From contig NZ_AZDI01000002.1 of NCBI RefSeq assembly GCF_001434695.1, positions 62,001 to 126,000 on the forward strand: a stretch of DNA of 64,000 nucleotides, in the 5' to 3' direction. Within the stretch, counting starts at the first letter, position 1; every line of letters begins with the position of its first letter. The DNA comes from Dellaglioa algida DSM 15638. GTDB taxonomy: Bacteria > Bacillota > Bacilli > Lactobacillales > Lactobacillaceae. A program made the position numbers and the translations under genes. The notes beneath the pieces were generated by a model. The model was not told where the DNA came from, did no database searches, and saw only the letters and a list, made by a program, of their open reading frames with translations. Of this stretch, positions 27,755 through 37,983 are shown piece by piece.

Positions 27755-30109
27755 ATGGATAAAAAGATGCAAGAACTTATATTAAAAGAATTAAAAATTA
27801 AAGAAAATGAATCATTTAGTGTTGAAGAATTGACGACTGCCCTTAAGTTAGAGGGACAAGACTCATTCAAGGAACTCGTTAAAACACTTGCTGAAATGGA
27901 ACGTAAACGTGAAGTGAAAATTACCTCAGAAGGTAAATTTCAAATTGCGCTTCAAACACCACAATTAGTGGGAGTTTTCCATGCAAATGACCGTGGCTTT
28001 GGTTTCGTAACAATTGATCCTGAACAACCTGATGTTTTCGTTAATCCAACGCAAACAATGTCAGCTTTGAATGGTGATAGCGTTGAAATTGAAATCACAA
28101 GTCCAGCTAAACCTGGAGATGAACGTGGACCAGAAGGTAAAGTTAACAAAATTGTTGAACATAATGTGACCTCAATTGTTGGTGAATTCGAAGTTGAACC
28201 ATCTGACCTTGAAAACCAAGGTACAATTGGTCATTTAGTGGTTAAAAACAAAAAACTTCAACGTTACAACTTATTAGTTACGGGAGTTGGTTTACATCCA
28301 GTTGCTGGTGAAGTTGTTACAGCGGATATTACGGCTTATCCAACAAGTGAAAAACCATTAGTTATCGAAACATTGGTTAAAGAAGTTGTGGGTAATAAAG
28401 ACGATCCGGGTATGGATATTTTACAAGTAGTTTATCAACATGATATTCCTAGTGAATTTCCTGAAGATGTTATGGCGCAAGCTGAAGCAACACCAGAAGT
28501 TGTTTTACCAGAAGAAAAAATTGGTCGTGTTGATTTAACTGATCAAAAATTGGTTACAATTGATAGTATTGATTCTAAAGATTTAGATGATGCTGTTACT
28601 GCTTGGAAATTAGACAATGGAAACTACCATTTAGGTGTTCATATTGCTGATGTTTCACATTATGTTCAACCGGGCACACCACTTGATCGTGAAGCTTACG
28701 AACGTGGTACAAGTGTTTATTTAACTGACCGAGTTATTCCAATGTTGCCACACAAATTATCAAATGGTATTTGTTCACTGAATCCAAAAGTTGAACGTCT
28801 TGCTATGAGTTGTGAAATGGAAATTACGCCAGAAGGTTATGTGGTTAGCCACAAGATTTTCCAAAGTGTGATTAAAACAACAGAACGTATGACGTATAAA
28901 GCAATTAACAAGATTCTTGAATCAAATGATGAAAAAACAAAAGCTAAATATGAAGAATTAGTTCCCATGTTTGAAACAATGGGTGAGTTACACAAAATTC
29001 TTGAAAAAATGCGTAAAAAACGTGGTGCTATCAGTTTTGATGATAATGAATCTAAAATCATTGTTGACGAATCTGGACATCCAATTGATATCCAAATCAG
29101 AACGCGTGGTACGAGTGAACGTATGGTTGAGTCATTCATGTTGGCCGCTAACGAAACAGTTGCAGCACATTACGATAAATTAAAAGTACCTTTTGTTTAC
29201 CGTATCCATGAAACGCCTAAAAATGAAAAGGTAATGCGTTTCTTTGAAACATTGACAAGTTTTGGTATCGTGGTTAAGGGTGATAGCAAGAATGTTACAC
29301 CTAAAATGTTACAAGGCGTTTTGAAGGAAGTTGCTGGTAAACCTGAAGAATCAATGGTTTCTGTTATGTTGTTGAGAAGCATGCAACAAGCTAAATATAC
29401 GGACGAGTCATTGGGTCATTTCGGGTTGGCTGCCACTGATTACACGCATTTCACATCACCAATTAGACGTTACCCTGATTTGATGGTTCACCGTTTAATT
29501 CGTTTCTATGAAGAAAATGGTGTTGGGGATACTCAAAAAGAAAAATATGCTGAACAATTACCTGAAATTACAACACATGCTTCACAAATGGAACGCCGTG
29601 CAATCGACGCTGAACGTGACACTGACGCAATGAAAAAAGCTGAATATATGGCTGATCACGTTGGTGAAACCTTTGAAGGTGTTGTTAGTTCAGTTATGAA
29701 ATTTGGTGTCTTCGTTTCATTACCAAATACTGTTGAAGGTCTTGTACACATTAGTAATATGAAAGATGATTACTATGAATATCTAGACATGCATATGGCA
29801 TTAGTAGGTAAGCGAACGAAGAGAACTTTCAGAATTGGTCAACCAATCGAAGTGAAAGTCGCTAAAGTTGATATTGAACAAAGTGCGATTGATTTTGAAA
29901 TCGTTAATCCACAAAACACACCTACTTCTGATTTAAGAGGGAAGGGTGGTAACTTCAAACGCCCAAGTAATGGTCGTCCAGGAGATAAGAAACCTTATAA
30001 CCGTAATGGTAAACCAGCTACTGGAAGTAGTAGTAACGGTAAAAAACCATTCTACAAATCGGCTAACAAAAATAACGCACCAAGAAAAAATAATACACGT
30101 CAAAAATAA
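27755..30109 (+). CDS. rnr: Ribonuclease R
   Basis: The 784-residue 3'-5' exoribonuclease has an N-terminal winged-helix region and a cold-shock OB domain (HANDRGFGFVTIDPEQPDVF). The RNB catalytic core contains IDSKDLDDAVTAWKL, with the metal-binding Asp residues. A C-terminal S1 domain (FEGVVSSVMKFGVFVSLPN) and a Lys/Gly/Asn-rich basic tail follow. It degrades structured RNA and works with tmRNA/SmpB in quality control. It is 18 bases before smpB. Confidence 0.97.
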   Translation: MDKKMQELILKELKIKENESFSVEELTTALKLEGQDSFKELVKTLAEMERKREVKITSEGKFQIALQTPQLVGVFHANDRGFGFVTIDPEQPDVFVNPTQTMSALNGDSVEIEITSPAKPGDERGPEGKVNKIVEHNVTSIVGEFEVEPSDLENQGTIGHLVVKNKKLQRYNLLVTGVGLHPVAGEVVTADITAYPTSEKPLVIETLVKEVVGNKDDPGMDILQVVYQHDIPSEFPEDVMAQAEATPEVVLPEEKIGRVDLTDQKLVTIDSIDSKDLDDAVTAWKLDNGNYHLGVHIADVSHYVQPGTPLDREAYERGTSVYLTDRVIPMLPHKLSNGICSLNPKVERLAMSCEMEITPEGYVVSHKIFQSVIKTTERMTYKAINKILESNDEKTKAKYEELVPMFETMGELHKILEKMRKKRGAISFDDNESKIIVDESGHPIDIQIRTRGTSERMVESFMLAANETVAAHYDKLKVPFVYRIHETPKNEKVMRFFETLTSFGIVVKGDSKNVTPKMLQGVLKEVAGKPEESMVSVMLLRSMQQAKYTDESLGHFGLAATDYTHFTSPIRRYPDLMVHRLIRFYEENGVGDTQKEKYAEQLPEITTHASQMERRAIDAERDTDAMKKAEYMADHVGETFEGVVSSVMKFGVFVSLPNTVEGLVHISNMKDDYYEYLDMHMALVGKRTKRTFRIGQPIEVKVAKVDIEQSAIDFEIVNPQNTPTSDLRGKGGNFKRPSNGRPGDKKPYNRNGKPATGSSSNGKKPFYKSANKNNAPRKNNTRQK

Positions 30110-30127
30110 TATCAGGGGGGATTAAGA

Positions 30128-30595
30128 TTGCGAAAAGAAAAGTCATCTTTTGATAAACCCTTAGCTCAAAATAAAAAAGCCAGACATAGTTATAACATCG
30201 ATAATACGGTTGAGGCCGGTGTCGTTTTAACAGGGACCGAAATTAAATCTGTTAGAGATAGCCGTATTAATTTAAAAGATGGGTTTGCGCAAATTAGAAA
30301 TGGCGAAGCTTGGTTGATGAATGTTCATATTTCAACATATGATCAAGGTAATCAGTTCAATCATGATCCACTTCGAAATCGTAAGCTGCTATTGCATAAG
30401 AAGCAAATTGCTCAATTTGATGAAGCAACTAAGAATAAGGGTGTCACAATTGTCCCTTTGAAAGTCTACATCAAAAATGGGTTTGCTAAGGTGTTAATAG
30501 GTGTTGCAAAAGGTAAGAACGATTACGATAAACGCGAAACAATTAAACGTCGTGATCAAGAACGTCAAATTCAACGCGTTCTTAAAAATTACTAA
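30128..30595 (+). CDS. smpB: SmpB, tmRNA-binding protein
   Basis: The 155-residue protein has the SmpB core ([33 protein letters not shown]) and the basic C-terminal tail [16 protein letters not shown]. It brings tmRNA to stalled ribosomes. The start is TTG behind CAGGGGGGA. The ssrA gene is not in the window. Confidence 0.97.
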   Translation: MRKEKSSFDKPLAQNKKARHSYNIDNTVEAGVVLTGTEIKSVRDSRINLKDGFAQIRNGEAWLMNVHISTYDQGNQFNHDPLRNRKLLLHKKQIAQFDEATKNKGVTIVPLKVYIKNGFAKVLIGVAKGKNDYDKRETIKRRDQERQIQRVLKNY

Positions 30596-30598
30596 ACA

Positions 30599-30641
30599 AA
30601 AAAAGGAAGTACCCAAGTTCAACATTGGGTACTTCCTTTTT
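30599..30641. terminator. Bidirectional terminator between smpB and the ABC-F gene
   Basis: AAAGGAAGTACCCAA pairs with TTGGGTACTTCCTTTT, flanked by A and T runs. Confidence 0.92.
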
Positions 30642-30655
30642 GGTTTAACTTTAAA

Positions 30656-32287
30656 TTAAGCTTGTTTGTAAAGACCAGCAATTTGATCTTGAACATCTTT
30701 ATTTTCCAAGAATTCATCATAAGTTGTGTCCGCACGATCAACAAGACCGTTTGGTGTTACTTCAATGATACGGTTAGCAATCGTTTGAATAAATTCACGA
30801 TCATGAGAACCGAATAATAACGCACTCTTATAATTTGAAAGACCTTCATTCAATGAAGTGATTGATTCCAAATCTAAATGGTTAGTAGGATCATCAAGTA
30901 AAAGAACGTTATTTCTTGTTAACATCATTTTTGATAACATACAACGGACTTTTTCACCACCGGATAAGACGCCAACTTCTTTGTCGACTTCTTCGCCAGA
31001 GAATAACATACGACCTAAGAATCCTCGTAAGAAAGTATTGTCGCTTTCTGCTTTAGAAGCAAATTGACGCAACCAGTCGATGATTGTTAAATGTTCATCA
31101 GCAAATTGATCATTATTATCCTTGGCAAGGTAAGCTTGAGAGGTTGTTACACCCCATTGAACAGTACCTGTATCAGGTTCTAGTTCACCAGAAAGAATTC
31201 TGATTAAGGTTGTAACGGCAATATCTGTTTCACTTGTAAAGGCCGTTTTATCGTCTTTACCTAAGCTAAATGAGATATTATCAAGAACTTTGACGCCATC
31301 AATTGTTTTTGAAATGCCACTAACTGATAATAAATCGTTACCGATTTCGCGATCAATTTCAAAGTTGATGAATGGGTAGCGACGTGATGAAGGTTGAATA
31401 TCATCAAGCGTAATTTTTTCAAGCATCTTTTTACGCGATGTTGCCTGTTTAGATTTAGAAGCATTGGCACTAAATCGTGCAACGAATTCTTGTAATTCTT
31501 TGATTTTAGCTTCTTTCTTTTCGTTAGAATCATTTGCAAGTTTTGAAGCCAATGCACTTGATTCCATCCAGAAGTCATAATTACCAACGAATAATTTGAT
31601 TTTACCAAAATCAACATCACACATATGTGTGCAGACATTATTCAAGAAATGTCTATCATGGGAAACCACAATAACGGTATTTGAGAAGTTAATTAAGAAA
31701 TCCTCTAACCAGTTAATTGATTTGATATCTAACCCATTAGTAGGTTCATCGAGTAGCAGAACATCAGGATTACCAAAAAGTGCTTGTGCAAGCAAGATTT
31801 TAACTTTTTGACTTTCTGTTAATTCACTCATCTTTTTGTCTTGCATATCTTCGCCAAAGCCTAGGCCTTGCAACAGCATTGAAGCTTCTGATTCAGCTTC
31901 CCAACCATTCATCTCGGCAAAGTCAGATTCTAATTCGGCAACTTTGATACCATCTTCGTCAGAAAAATCAGCTTTTGCATAGATAGCGTCTTTTGCTTTC
32001 ATAATGGCATAAAGTTCTTTATAACCCATGATGACAGTTTCAAGAACAGTATATTCTTCAAAACCATAATGATTTTGTTGAAGCATTGTCATACGTTCAT
32101 TGGGATCCAATGAGATATTACCTGTACTTGGTGTGATTTCACCAGATAAAATCTTTAAAAATGTTGATTTACCAGCGCCATTAGCACCGATTAGTCCGTA
32201 ACAATTACCAGGCGTGAATTTTAAATTGACGTCATCGTATAATTTACGGTCTGAAAAACTTAAACTTACATTACTTACAGTTATCAT
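30656..32287 (-). CDS. ABC-F family ATPase, YkpA/YbiT type
   Basis: The 543-residue soluble protein has two ABC domains: Walker A GANGAGKSTF, Walker B VLLLDEPTNGLD, then LSGGEKVRCML and VLLLDDPTNHLD. They are joined by a charged linker near residues 240-290. The first signature reads LTESQ in place of LSGGQ, and the second P-loop (FTSETDIAVTTL) is degenerate. There are no membrane parts. ABC-F proteins act on ribosomes; this YbiT-like subtype is not a known antibiotic-resistance type. It is monocistronic and converges with smpB. Confidence 0.9.
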   Translation of the reverse strand: MITVSNVSLSFSDRKLYDDVNLKFTPGNCYGLIGANGAGKSTFLKILSGEITPSTGNISLDPNERMTMLQQNHYGFEEYTVLETVIMGYKELYAIMKAKDAIYAKADFSDEDGIKVAELESDFAEMNGWEAESEASMLLQGLGFGEDMQDKKMSELTESQKVKILLAQALFGNPDVLLLDEPTNGLDIKSINWLEDFLINFSNTVIVVSHDRHFLNNVCTHMCDVDFGKIKLFVGNYDFWMESSALASKLANDSNEKKEAKIKELQEFVARFSANASKSKQATSRKKMLEKITLDDIQPSSRRYPFINFEIDREIGNDLLSVSGISKTIDGVKVLDNISFSLGKDDKTAFTSETDIAVTTLIRILSGELEPDTGTVQWGVTTSQAYLAKDNNDQFADEHLTIIDWLRQFASKAESDNTFLRGFLGRMLFSGEEVDKEVGVLSGGEKVRCMLSKMMLTRNNVLLLDDPTNHLDLESITSLNEGLSNYKSALLFGSHDREFIQTIANRIIEVTPNGLVDRADTTYDEFLENKDVQDQIAGLYKQA

Positions 32288-32457
32288 TTAATACCCTCAC
32301 TATTCGTTTGTATAATCTACATATCATAGCATATTTTGAGCCTAAAATGAAACGGTTTTGAAAATGCGTGCTAATAAAGCGTTTATTTCTGAAAATGATA
32401 GCGGATTAGTCACAGAGTTGTAACATGAGTGATGTTTTGTAATGCCATTGACACATG

Positions 32458-32471
32458 ACTGACTTGTCAGT
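32458..32471. promoter_or_regulatory. Palindrome upstream of the 3D-domain gene
   Basis: ACTGACTTGTCAGT is a perfect 14-base palindrome about 55 bases before the start codon. It may be an operator; no regulator is identified. Confidence 0.35.
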
Positions 32472-32526
32472 TCGTTATACTCTGTGGATAAGATAGCTAA
32501 GGTATTTATAAAAAAGGAGCATTATT

Positions 32527-33585
32527 TTGAAAATTAGAAATATTATTGGAATCGGAGTAATTGCGATTGGACTACTAGGTAACTCAGTTTCTGTTAGCGC
32601 AACATCTATCAGTGACTTGAAGAAGCAGGAATCCGCTGCGCAGGAAAAAGTGTCAGCTGCAAACACAGATATTACAAAATCATTAACTAGTATTAATGAT
32701 GAGTACGCAAAAGTTGATAAATTAAATCAAGAAGTTTCTGATAAGGAAAATAAGATTGGTTCACAAGATAAATCAATTGAGGATGAACAAGCACAATTAA
32801 ATACACGAATTGAAAATGCCAAAGATAGATTAAGAAGTCTACAGGTTAATGATTCAAGTAGTAAAATGGTAACAGCCGTTCTCGAAGCAAAAAATGCGGG
32901 TGATTTTATTAACCGTGTTTATGCGGTTTCAGTTTTACAATCTGCGGATAATAAAACAATGCAGGATGTCACGGCTAATATTAAAGACATGCAAGAAGCC
33001 AAGGCTAAGTTAGAAGTTGAACAAAAAGCATTGAAGTCTAAGCAAGCTGAAGCTAAACAAGAAACGGAAAAAATGGACAAACAATTGGTCGCTTTAAAAG
33101 GAACCTTAGGTGATGCTAAAAGCGAACTTGATAAAGTAAAAAAAGCAAAAGATGAAGAATTATCAAAAGAAGCAAGAGAAAAAAAGGCGAAGGAAGACGC
33201 CAAAGCAGCAGCTGAAGAAAAGAAAGCTGATGCTAAGGCAACGAAAAATATAGAGTCAACTGATCAAAAAGCAAGTAATGATACTTCTGGTAAAACAACT
33301 AAGAAAACCTTGCAAATGGAAGCAACGGCTTATTCAACTAATGCACCAGGTATGGGAACTCATGGTTCATACGGTTTGAGCTTATTAAGTAATCCGCAGC
33401 AAATTGCTGTGGATCCAACAGTTATTCCATTAGGAACTGTTGTTTGGGTATCTGGTTACGGCGTAGCGGTTGCCGGCGATACTGGAACTGCTATTAAAGG
33501 AAATCGAATTGATGTTCATTTCTTGTCGAATGAGAGATGTTTTGCATGGGGTAGAAAAACAGTAACTGTTAAAGTTTTAGACTAA
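32527..33585 (+). CDS. Secreted coiled-coil protein with C-terminal 3D domain
   Basis: The 352-residue protein has a signal peptide (IIGIGVIAIGLLGNSVSVSA) and a long coiled coil (about residues 28-240, PcsB-like, Lys/Glu/Ala-rich). An Ala/Lys linker follows. The C-terminal 3D domain carries the three Asp motifs: IAVDPTVIPLGT, AGDTGTAIKGN and RIDVHF. Such 3D proteins (YocH, MltA-like fold) are wall-lytic or wall-remodelling enzymes, often under WalRK. The start is TTG behind AAGGAG. It is monocistronic, with a terminator directly behind. Confidence 0.87.
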   Translation: MKIRNIIGIGVIAIGLLGNSVSVSATSISDLKKQESAAQEKVSAANTDITKSLTSINDEYAKVDKLNQEVSDKENKIGSQDKSIEDEQAQLNTRIENAKDRLRSLQVNDSSSKMVTAVLEAKNAGDFINRVYAVSVLQSADNKTMQDVTANIKDMQEAKAKLEVEQKALKSKQAEAKQETEKMDKQLVALKGTLGDAKSELDKVKKAKDEELSKEAREKKAKEDAKAAAEEKKADAKATKNIESTDQKASNDTSGKTTKKTLQMEATAYSTNAPGMGTHGSYGLSLLSNPQQIAVDPTVIPLGTVVWVSGYGVAVAGDTGTAIKGNRIDVHFLSNERCFAWGRKTVTVKVLD

Positions 33586-33594
33586 AATATAACG

Positions 33595-33636
33595 AAAATG
33601 GCCACCTAAAATTTAAATTTTAGGTGGCCATTTTTT
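33595..33636. terminator. Bidirectional terminator after the 3D-domain gene
   Basis: AATGGCCACCTAAAATTT is a near-perfect palindromic stem flanked by A and T runs. Confidence 0.95.
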
Positions 33637-33638
33637 AA

Positions 33639-34205
33639 TTAAATATCTTTTTGCATATGGTGGTAGTCATGACCGCTAATAACCATGTTACCAACAGTTT
33701 TAAAGCCCATTTTAGTGTATAATTTTTCAGCTTTAGGATTTCTTACATCGACGTTTAAACCAATTTTATTCTTTCCAGCGGCACGGGCAACTTCTGGTAA
33801 CGACTCTAAAAGAGTTGTTCCAATTCCTTGGCCTTGGAAGTCAGGTGAAACAGCAAGTGTATCGAGATACCATTCACCTGGTAAAACTTCTGATTCTGGG
33901 AAAAACTCAGTTGATTCAGGCAAACCAATTTGTGGGAAGAATTGGCTCATCGCGTGATCAATGTGGCCTTCATCTTCATCTGGGTAACCGAAGGCGACTC
34001 CGGCAACCTTACCGTCGATATCCGCAATTTGAACGCGACCATAACTATAACGGTAATCTTCTGTTTCAAATGCAAGTTCCAATACCTTGAAGAGGTCAGG
34101 CAATGGAATCTCTTTAAGAATAGGGATTTCCATATCTTCTAAGATAATGTTCACTAAAGGAACGACCTCATGTGCATCTTCTTTTGTTGCTCTTCTAATA
34201 ATCAT
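33639..34205 (-). CDS. GNAT-family N-acetyltransferase
   Basis: The 188-residue protein starts MIIRRATKEDAHEVVPLV and has the acetyl-CoA-binding motif VSPDFQGQGIGTTLLESL, followed by GLNVDVRNPKAEKLYTKMGF, the classic GNAT motifs A and B. The substrate cannot be told. The ATG at 34205 has AAAGGA 9 bases upstream; in-frame ATGs further out overlap or lack a Shine-Dalgarno. It is divergent from glnPH. Confidence 0.88.
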   Translation of the reverse strand: MIIRRATKEDAHEVVPLVNIILEDMEIPILKEIPLPDLFKVLELAFETEDYRYSYGRVQIADIDGKVAGVAFGYPDEDEGHIDHAMSQFFPQIGLPESTEFFPESEVLPGEWYLDTLAVSPDFQGQGIGTTLLESLPEVARAAGKNKIGLNVDVRNPKAEKLYTKMGFKTVGNMVISGHDYHHMQKDI

Positions 34206-34271
34206 AAAAACCATCCTTTCCTGAATAAGTCTAGTGTATAGGGTATAGAAATAATTGTCAAAACAACCCAA

Positions 34272-34300
34272 TTGCACGCTGAGAATGGATATGTTATATT
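34272..34300 (+). promoter_or_regulatory. glnPH-glnQ promoter
   Basis: TTGCAC and TATATT are separated by 17 bases, 33 bases before the start codon. Confidence 0.75.
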
Positions 34301-34332
34301 ATGTAACATGAAGTCAATTTGAGGAGGATATT

Positions 34333-35775
34333 ATGAAAAAATGGCAGTCAATGATCATAACATTCATGTTCGCATGTGGGGTTGGATTATTTTTACATAG
34401 TAGTCAAGTGAGCGCAGCAGAAAAAACATATACGATAGGAACAGATGTAACCTATGCACCATTCGAATACCAGGCAGAAGACGGAAAGTCGTACGTTGGT
34501 ATTGATATGGACATCATGCGGGCCGTCGCTAAAGAAGAAGGATTTAAAGTTGATATCAAAGCTTTAGGATTTAATGCAGCAGTTCAGGCGTTAGAAGCCA
34601 ACCAAATTGACGGTGTAATGGCGGGAATGACTGTATCTCCTGAACGTCAAGTGAAATTTGATTTCTCAGAGAGTTACTATGATGCTGGGGTTGCAATGGC
34701 AGTTGGGACCAACAGCACAATTAAATCATTAGATGATTTAAAAGGAAAAAAAGTTGCCATTAAAGTGGGAACATCCTCTGCAGAGTTTGTTAACTCAATT
34801 AAAAAGCAATACAACATTACGACGACAACATTTGATGATTCAAGTAATATGTATGATGACGTCATGACGGGTAATTCGGTTGCTGCTTTTGATGATAAGC
34901 CCGTTTTGGCTTACGGAATTAAAAATGGTATCAAAATGAAAATTGTTGGTGAAACATATGAAAAAGGTGAATATGGATTCGCCGTTAAAAAGGGTACAAA
35001 CAAAGAATTACTCACAAAATTTAACTCGGGCTTAAAGAAACTTAAGGCTAATGGCGAGTACAAAAAAATTGTTGATAAGTATACGGGTACAAATGCCAAG
35101 AGCGCTAACTCGAACTCAAAAAGCTCTCGAACAATTTTAGGTTTATTGAAAACAAATAGCGGCACCTTGTTTGATGGCTTTAAACAAACGATGCTGCTCA
35201 CTATTGTTGCAATTGTTTTTGCGACGGTATTAGGAATTATTCTAGGAATGATGGGTGTTGCACCGAATAAATGGCTTAATGGCCTTTCAAGCACATTAAT
35301 TTATATTTTCCGTGGACTCCCATTGATTGTCTTAGCATTCTTCATTTACATTGGTATTCCTAATTTAACGGGGACTAAGATACCAGCATTCGTTGCCGGA
35401 ATTATCACGTTAACGTTAAACGAAGGTGCCTATACGGCTGCGTTTGTTAAGGGCGGTATAAAGGCTGTTGATAATGGTCAGATGGAAGCGGCACGTAGTT
35501 TAGGGCTACCCTATGGTAAAGCCATGATGAAAGTTATTATGCCACAAGGAATTAAAATCATGATTCCGTCATTTATCAATCAATTTATTATTACCTTAAA
35601 AGATACCTCGATTCTATCTGTTATTGGTATTTTAGAATTAACACAAACCGGCAAAATTATTATCGCAAGGAACCTTGAAGGGTTCAAAATGTGGCTAATT
35701 ATTGCGGTTATTTATCTCGTAATTATTACGTTATTAACGTGGTTATCTAATTTAGTCGAAAGGAAGATTAAATAA
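34333..35775 (+). CDS. GlnPH-type amino-acid ABC transporter, fused substrate-binding and permease protein
   Basis: The 480-residue protein has a signal/anchor segment (residues ~5-30) and one type-3 substrate-binding domain ([30 protein letters not shown], about residues 33-255). The permease domain follows (residues ~280-480) with the EAA loop [23 protein letters not shown]. The fusion is typical of lactic acid bacteria and takes up glutamine/glutamate or a similar polar amino acid. It overlaps glnQ by one base (TAATG). Confidence 0.92.
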   Translation: MKKWQSMIITFMFACGVGLFLHSSQVSAAEKTYTIGTDVTYAPFEYQAEDGKSYVGIDMDIMRAVAKEEGFKVDIKALGFNAAVQALEANQIDGVMAGMTVSPERQVKFDFSESYYDAGVAMAVGTNSTIKSLDDLKGKKVAIKVGTSSAEFVNSIKKQYNITTTTFDDSSNMYDDVMTGNSVAAFDDKPVLAYGIKNGIKMKIVGETYEKGEYGFAVKKGTNKELLTKFNSGLKKLKANGEYKKIVDKYTGTNAKSANSNSKSSRTILGLLKTNSGTLFDGFKQTMLLTIVAIVFATVLGIILGMMGVAPNKWLNGLSSTLIYIFRGLPLIVLAFFIYIGIPNLTGTKIPAFVAGIITLTLNEGAYTAAFVKGGIKAVDNGQMEAARSLGLPYGKAMMKVIMPQGIKIMIPSFINQFIITLKDTSILSVIGILELTQTGKIIIARNLEGFKMWLIIAVIYLVIITLLTWLSNLVERKIK

Positions 35776-36512
35776 TGGCAGCTAAAATTCAAGTAACAAA
35801 TTTAAAGAAAAACTATGGTTCAAATGAGGTTTTAAAAGGATTAGATCTTTCAGTGGCGGAAAAAGAAGTCGTTTGTATGATTGGTCCTTCTGGATCTGGT
35901 AAGAGTACTTTCTTGCGTTGTTTAAATAAACTGGAAGATCTAACTTCTGGTTCAATTGTGGTGGATGGTCACGATATTAGTGATGCGAAAACCGATTTAA
36001 ACGTCATTCGTCAAAACATTGGTATGGTATTCCAGCATTTTAATTTATTTCCACATGTAACGGTTCTTGAAAATATTATTTTAGCTCCCGTTGAGTTGAA
36101 GAAAGAAACAAGAGAAGAAGCAGTTGAAGAAGCAAAACGATTACTTGCCCAAGTTGGATTAAGTGATAAAGCTGATGCCGCACCTAATTCATTATCCGGG
36201 GGACAAAAGCAACGCGTTGCAATTGCGCGTGCATTAGCGATGAAACCGGATATTATGTTGTTCGATGAACCAACGTCTGCGCTTGATCCGGAGATGGTTG
36301 GGGATGTTTTAGATGTTATGAAACAACTTGCTAAAGATGGTATGACAATGGTAGTTGTGACGCATGAAATGGGTTTCGCTAAAGAAGTTGCTGATCGTGT
36401 CGTCTTCATGGCTGACGGTTATATTTTAGAAAGTAGTACACCAGATGAAATTTTCAGTCATCCTAAAAATGACCGAACAAAAGATTTTTTAAATAAAGTC
36501 TTAAATGCGTAG
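35775..36512 (+). CDS. glnQ: GlnQ-type amino-acid ABC transporter ATPase
   Basis: The 245-residue ATPase has Walker [16 protein letters not shown], signature [15 protein letters not shown] and Walker [20 protein letters not shown], the standard polar-amino-acid importer form. Its start overlaps the stop of the fused permease gene. It powers that transporter. Confidence 0.95.
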   Translation: MAAKIQVTNLKKNYGSNEVLKGLDLSVAEKEVVCMIGPSGSGKSTFLRCLNKLEDLTSGSIVVDGHDISDAKTDLNVIRQNIGMVFQHFNLFPHVTVLENIILAPVELKKETREEAVEEAKRLLAQVGLSDKADAAPNSLSGGQKQRVAIARALAMKPDIMLFDEPTSALDPEMVGDVLDVMKQLAKDGMTMVVVTHEMGFAKEVADRVVFMADGYILESSTPDEIFSHPKNDRTKDFLNKVLNA

Positions 36513-36541
36513 ATATTGACTCATGATTAAGACATTGAAGT

Positions 36542-36575
36542 GAAATCAGTTAGTTTATAACTGGTTTCTTTTTTT
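36542..36575 (+). terminator. Terminator after glnQ
   Basis: GAAATCAGTTA pairs with TAACTGGTTTC (one G-U), followed by T. Confidence 0.85.
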
Positions 36576-36663
36576 GTAAAAATTAATTATTGAGAATAAG
36601 AGAACATTGATGTCGTTAGCGTTTTAATAGTTTATAATAAATGACAACTGGAGGGGGAATTTG

Positions 36664-37983
36664 ATGAACACGATATGGTTAGGATTTTCACAAAAATTAT
36701 TAAAGGTTGATCGATATATAAAAAAATCTTTTACTTACCAGGCAATTGAAAAAACATTCGCAATTATTTTACCCTTTATTATTATCGGAAGTCTTAGTAT
36801 GGCTCTCAGTTCTAGCGTTTTTTCAAAGCAAGGATTCTTTAATCAAATATACGATATTTCATCATGGTTACCTTACGAAGATGTTATAAAAAAGGTATTA
36901 GAAATTATTAACACAGTAACAATGAATTTTATTGCAATCATGACGGCCTTTCTAAGCGCAAAGTACATCACAAGATCGTTTAAAAAAGACGAACAAATAG
37001 CGGGTTTTACTGGGGCTATCGGAATGCTTATTTTAAACTATAATTTAGCGAGTTTTACTTCTGATAGCAATCAGGAGACGTTTTTGATGCAAGACCTGGG
37101 AATTAGGGGGATTTTTATTTCTTTAATCTTGGGCGTTTTTGTGGGTTATATATTTAAATGGTTCTCACCCAGAAATAAGCAAGAAAAAGTAGATCAATAT
37201 ACATTCATTTCTCGTGGCGTGGGAGGACTACTTCCACTAGCCATTGTATTAGGTATTTTGATTGGATTAACGCTCCTAGCTTCAATGATTAATCAAATGG
37301 GTGTGAATGGATTATTTTATTCTTTGTTTAGGCTAACAGAAATTAAATCGAAGCATTTGATTATAACTATTCTATTTTTAGCTTTTTTTAATAGTATTTT
37401 ATCTGGTGTCGGTATTTCGGGACCTTTGGGTATTATGCAGGGGGGCTTGGATGATACCTCAATTGTCAGTAACTTAAGTTATTCCCTAAAGCATGGCACA
37501 TCATTCGGTGTTCCTTTTCCTATTTCAATTCACACTATTTATGATAGTTTTGGAAGTTTTGGTGGAACGGGCATGACAATGTCTTTAATCATAGCGATTT
37601 TAGTTGCTTCAAAAAATAAAAATAGTCGTAAGATAGCTAAATTTTCAATTATTCCGAGTCTGGTTAATATTAACTTTCCATTGATGTTCGGCTTGCCGAT
37701 TATTTTAAATCCAATATTGATGATACCATTTATAATATCGCCACTTGTTTCAATGATAATTGGTTACTTCTTCATTTACTTCAAGTGGATGCCACCAGCC
37801 GTTTATAACTTACCTAGAACAACGCCAGCACCGTTAATGGCATTTCTGGGAACTAATGGTCATTGGAGTGCATTGTTTGTTTCAGGCATCGTTCTAGTTG
37901 TTACCGTTTTAATTTATATTCCATTCGTTAAATTGAATAATCAGGCAGCACTTATCGATGGGGGTGACCTAAATGAAAAATAA
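36664..37983 (+). CDS. Orphan PTS EIIC-like membrane protein (lactose/cellobiose family, divergent)
   Basis: The 439-residue protein has about ten hydrophobic segments and the fold pattern of EIIC proteins of the lactose/cellobiose/chitobiose type (AIEKTFAIILPFIIIGSL at the start, FGLPIILNPILMIPFIISPL near residue 342). In that family a His in a GIHG motif and a Glu in a NEP motif bind and orient the sugar. Here they read G-I-S252-G and N-F338-P, so both residues appear replaced. No EIIA or EIIB gene lies nearby. The ATG at 36664 follows GGAGGGGG. It overlaps the hydrolase gene by 11 bases. Confidence 0.72.
   Translation: MNTIWLGFSQKLLKVDRYIKKSFTYQAIEKTFAIILPFIIIGSLSMALSSSVFSKQGFFNQIYDISSWLPYEDVIKKVLEIINTVTMNFIAIMTAFLSAKYITRSFKKDEQIAGFTGAIGMLILNYNLASFTSDSNQETFLMQDLGIRGIFISLILGVFVGYIFKWFSPRNKQEKVDQYTFISRGVGGLLPLAIVLGILIGLTLLASMINQMGVNGLFYSLFRLTEIKSKHLIITILFLAFFNSILSGVGISGPLGIMQGGLDDTSIVSNLSYSLKHGTSFGVPFPISIHTIYDSFGSFGGTGMTMSLIIAILVASKNKNSRKIAKFSIIPSLVNINFPLMFGLPIILNPILMIPFIISPLVSMIIGYFFIYFKWMPPAVYNLPRTTPAPLMAFLGTNGHWSALFVSGIVLVVTVLIYIPFVKLNNQAALIDGGDLNEK

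Noticed and set aside
30596-30655. ssrA (tmRNA) expected after smpB
   Set aside because: Only a terminator separates smpB from the convergent ABC-F gene; no tmRNA sequence is present.
31261-31638. 125-codon second frame inside the ABC-F gene
   Set aside because: Same strand, shifted frame, no Shine-Dalgarno; the ABC-F frame has clear motifs throughout.
32416-32446. TGTAAC and TGTAAT near the 3D-domain gene as a WalR box
   Set aside because: WalR boxes need two hexamers with 5-base spacing; here the gap is about 13 bases.
36600-36660. cre site before the EIIC-like gene (TTAGCGTTTTAA region)
   Set aside because: Too many mismatches to the cre consensus, and no clear -35 box aligns with it.
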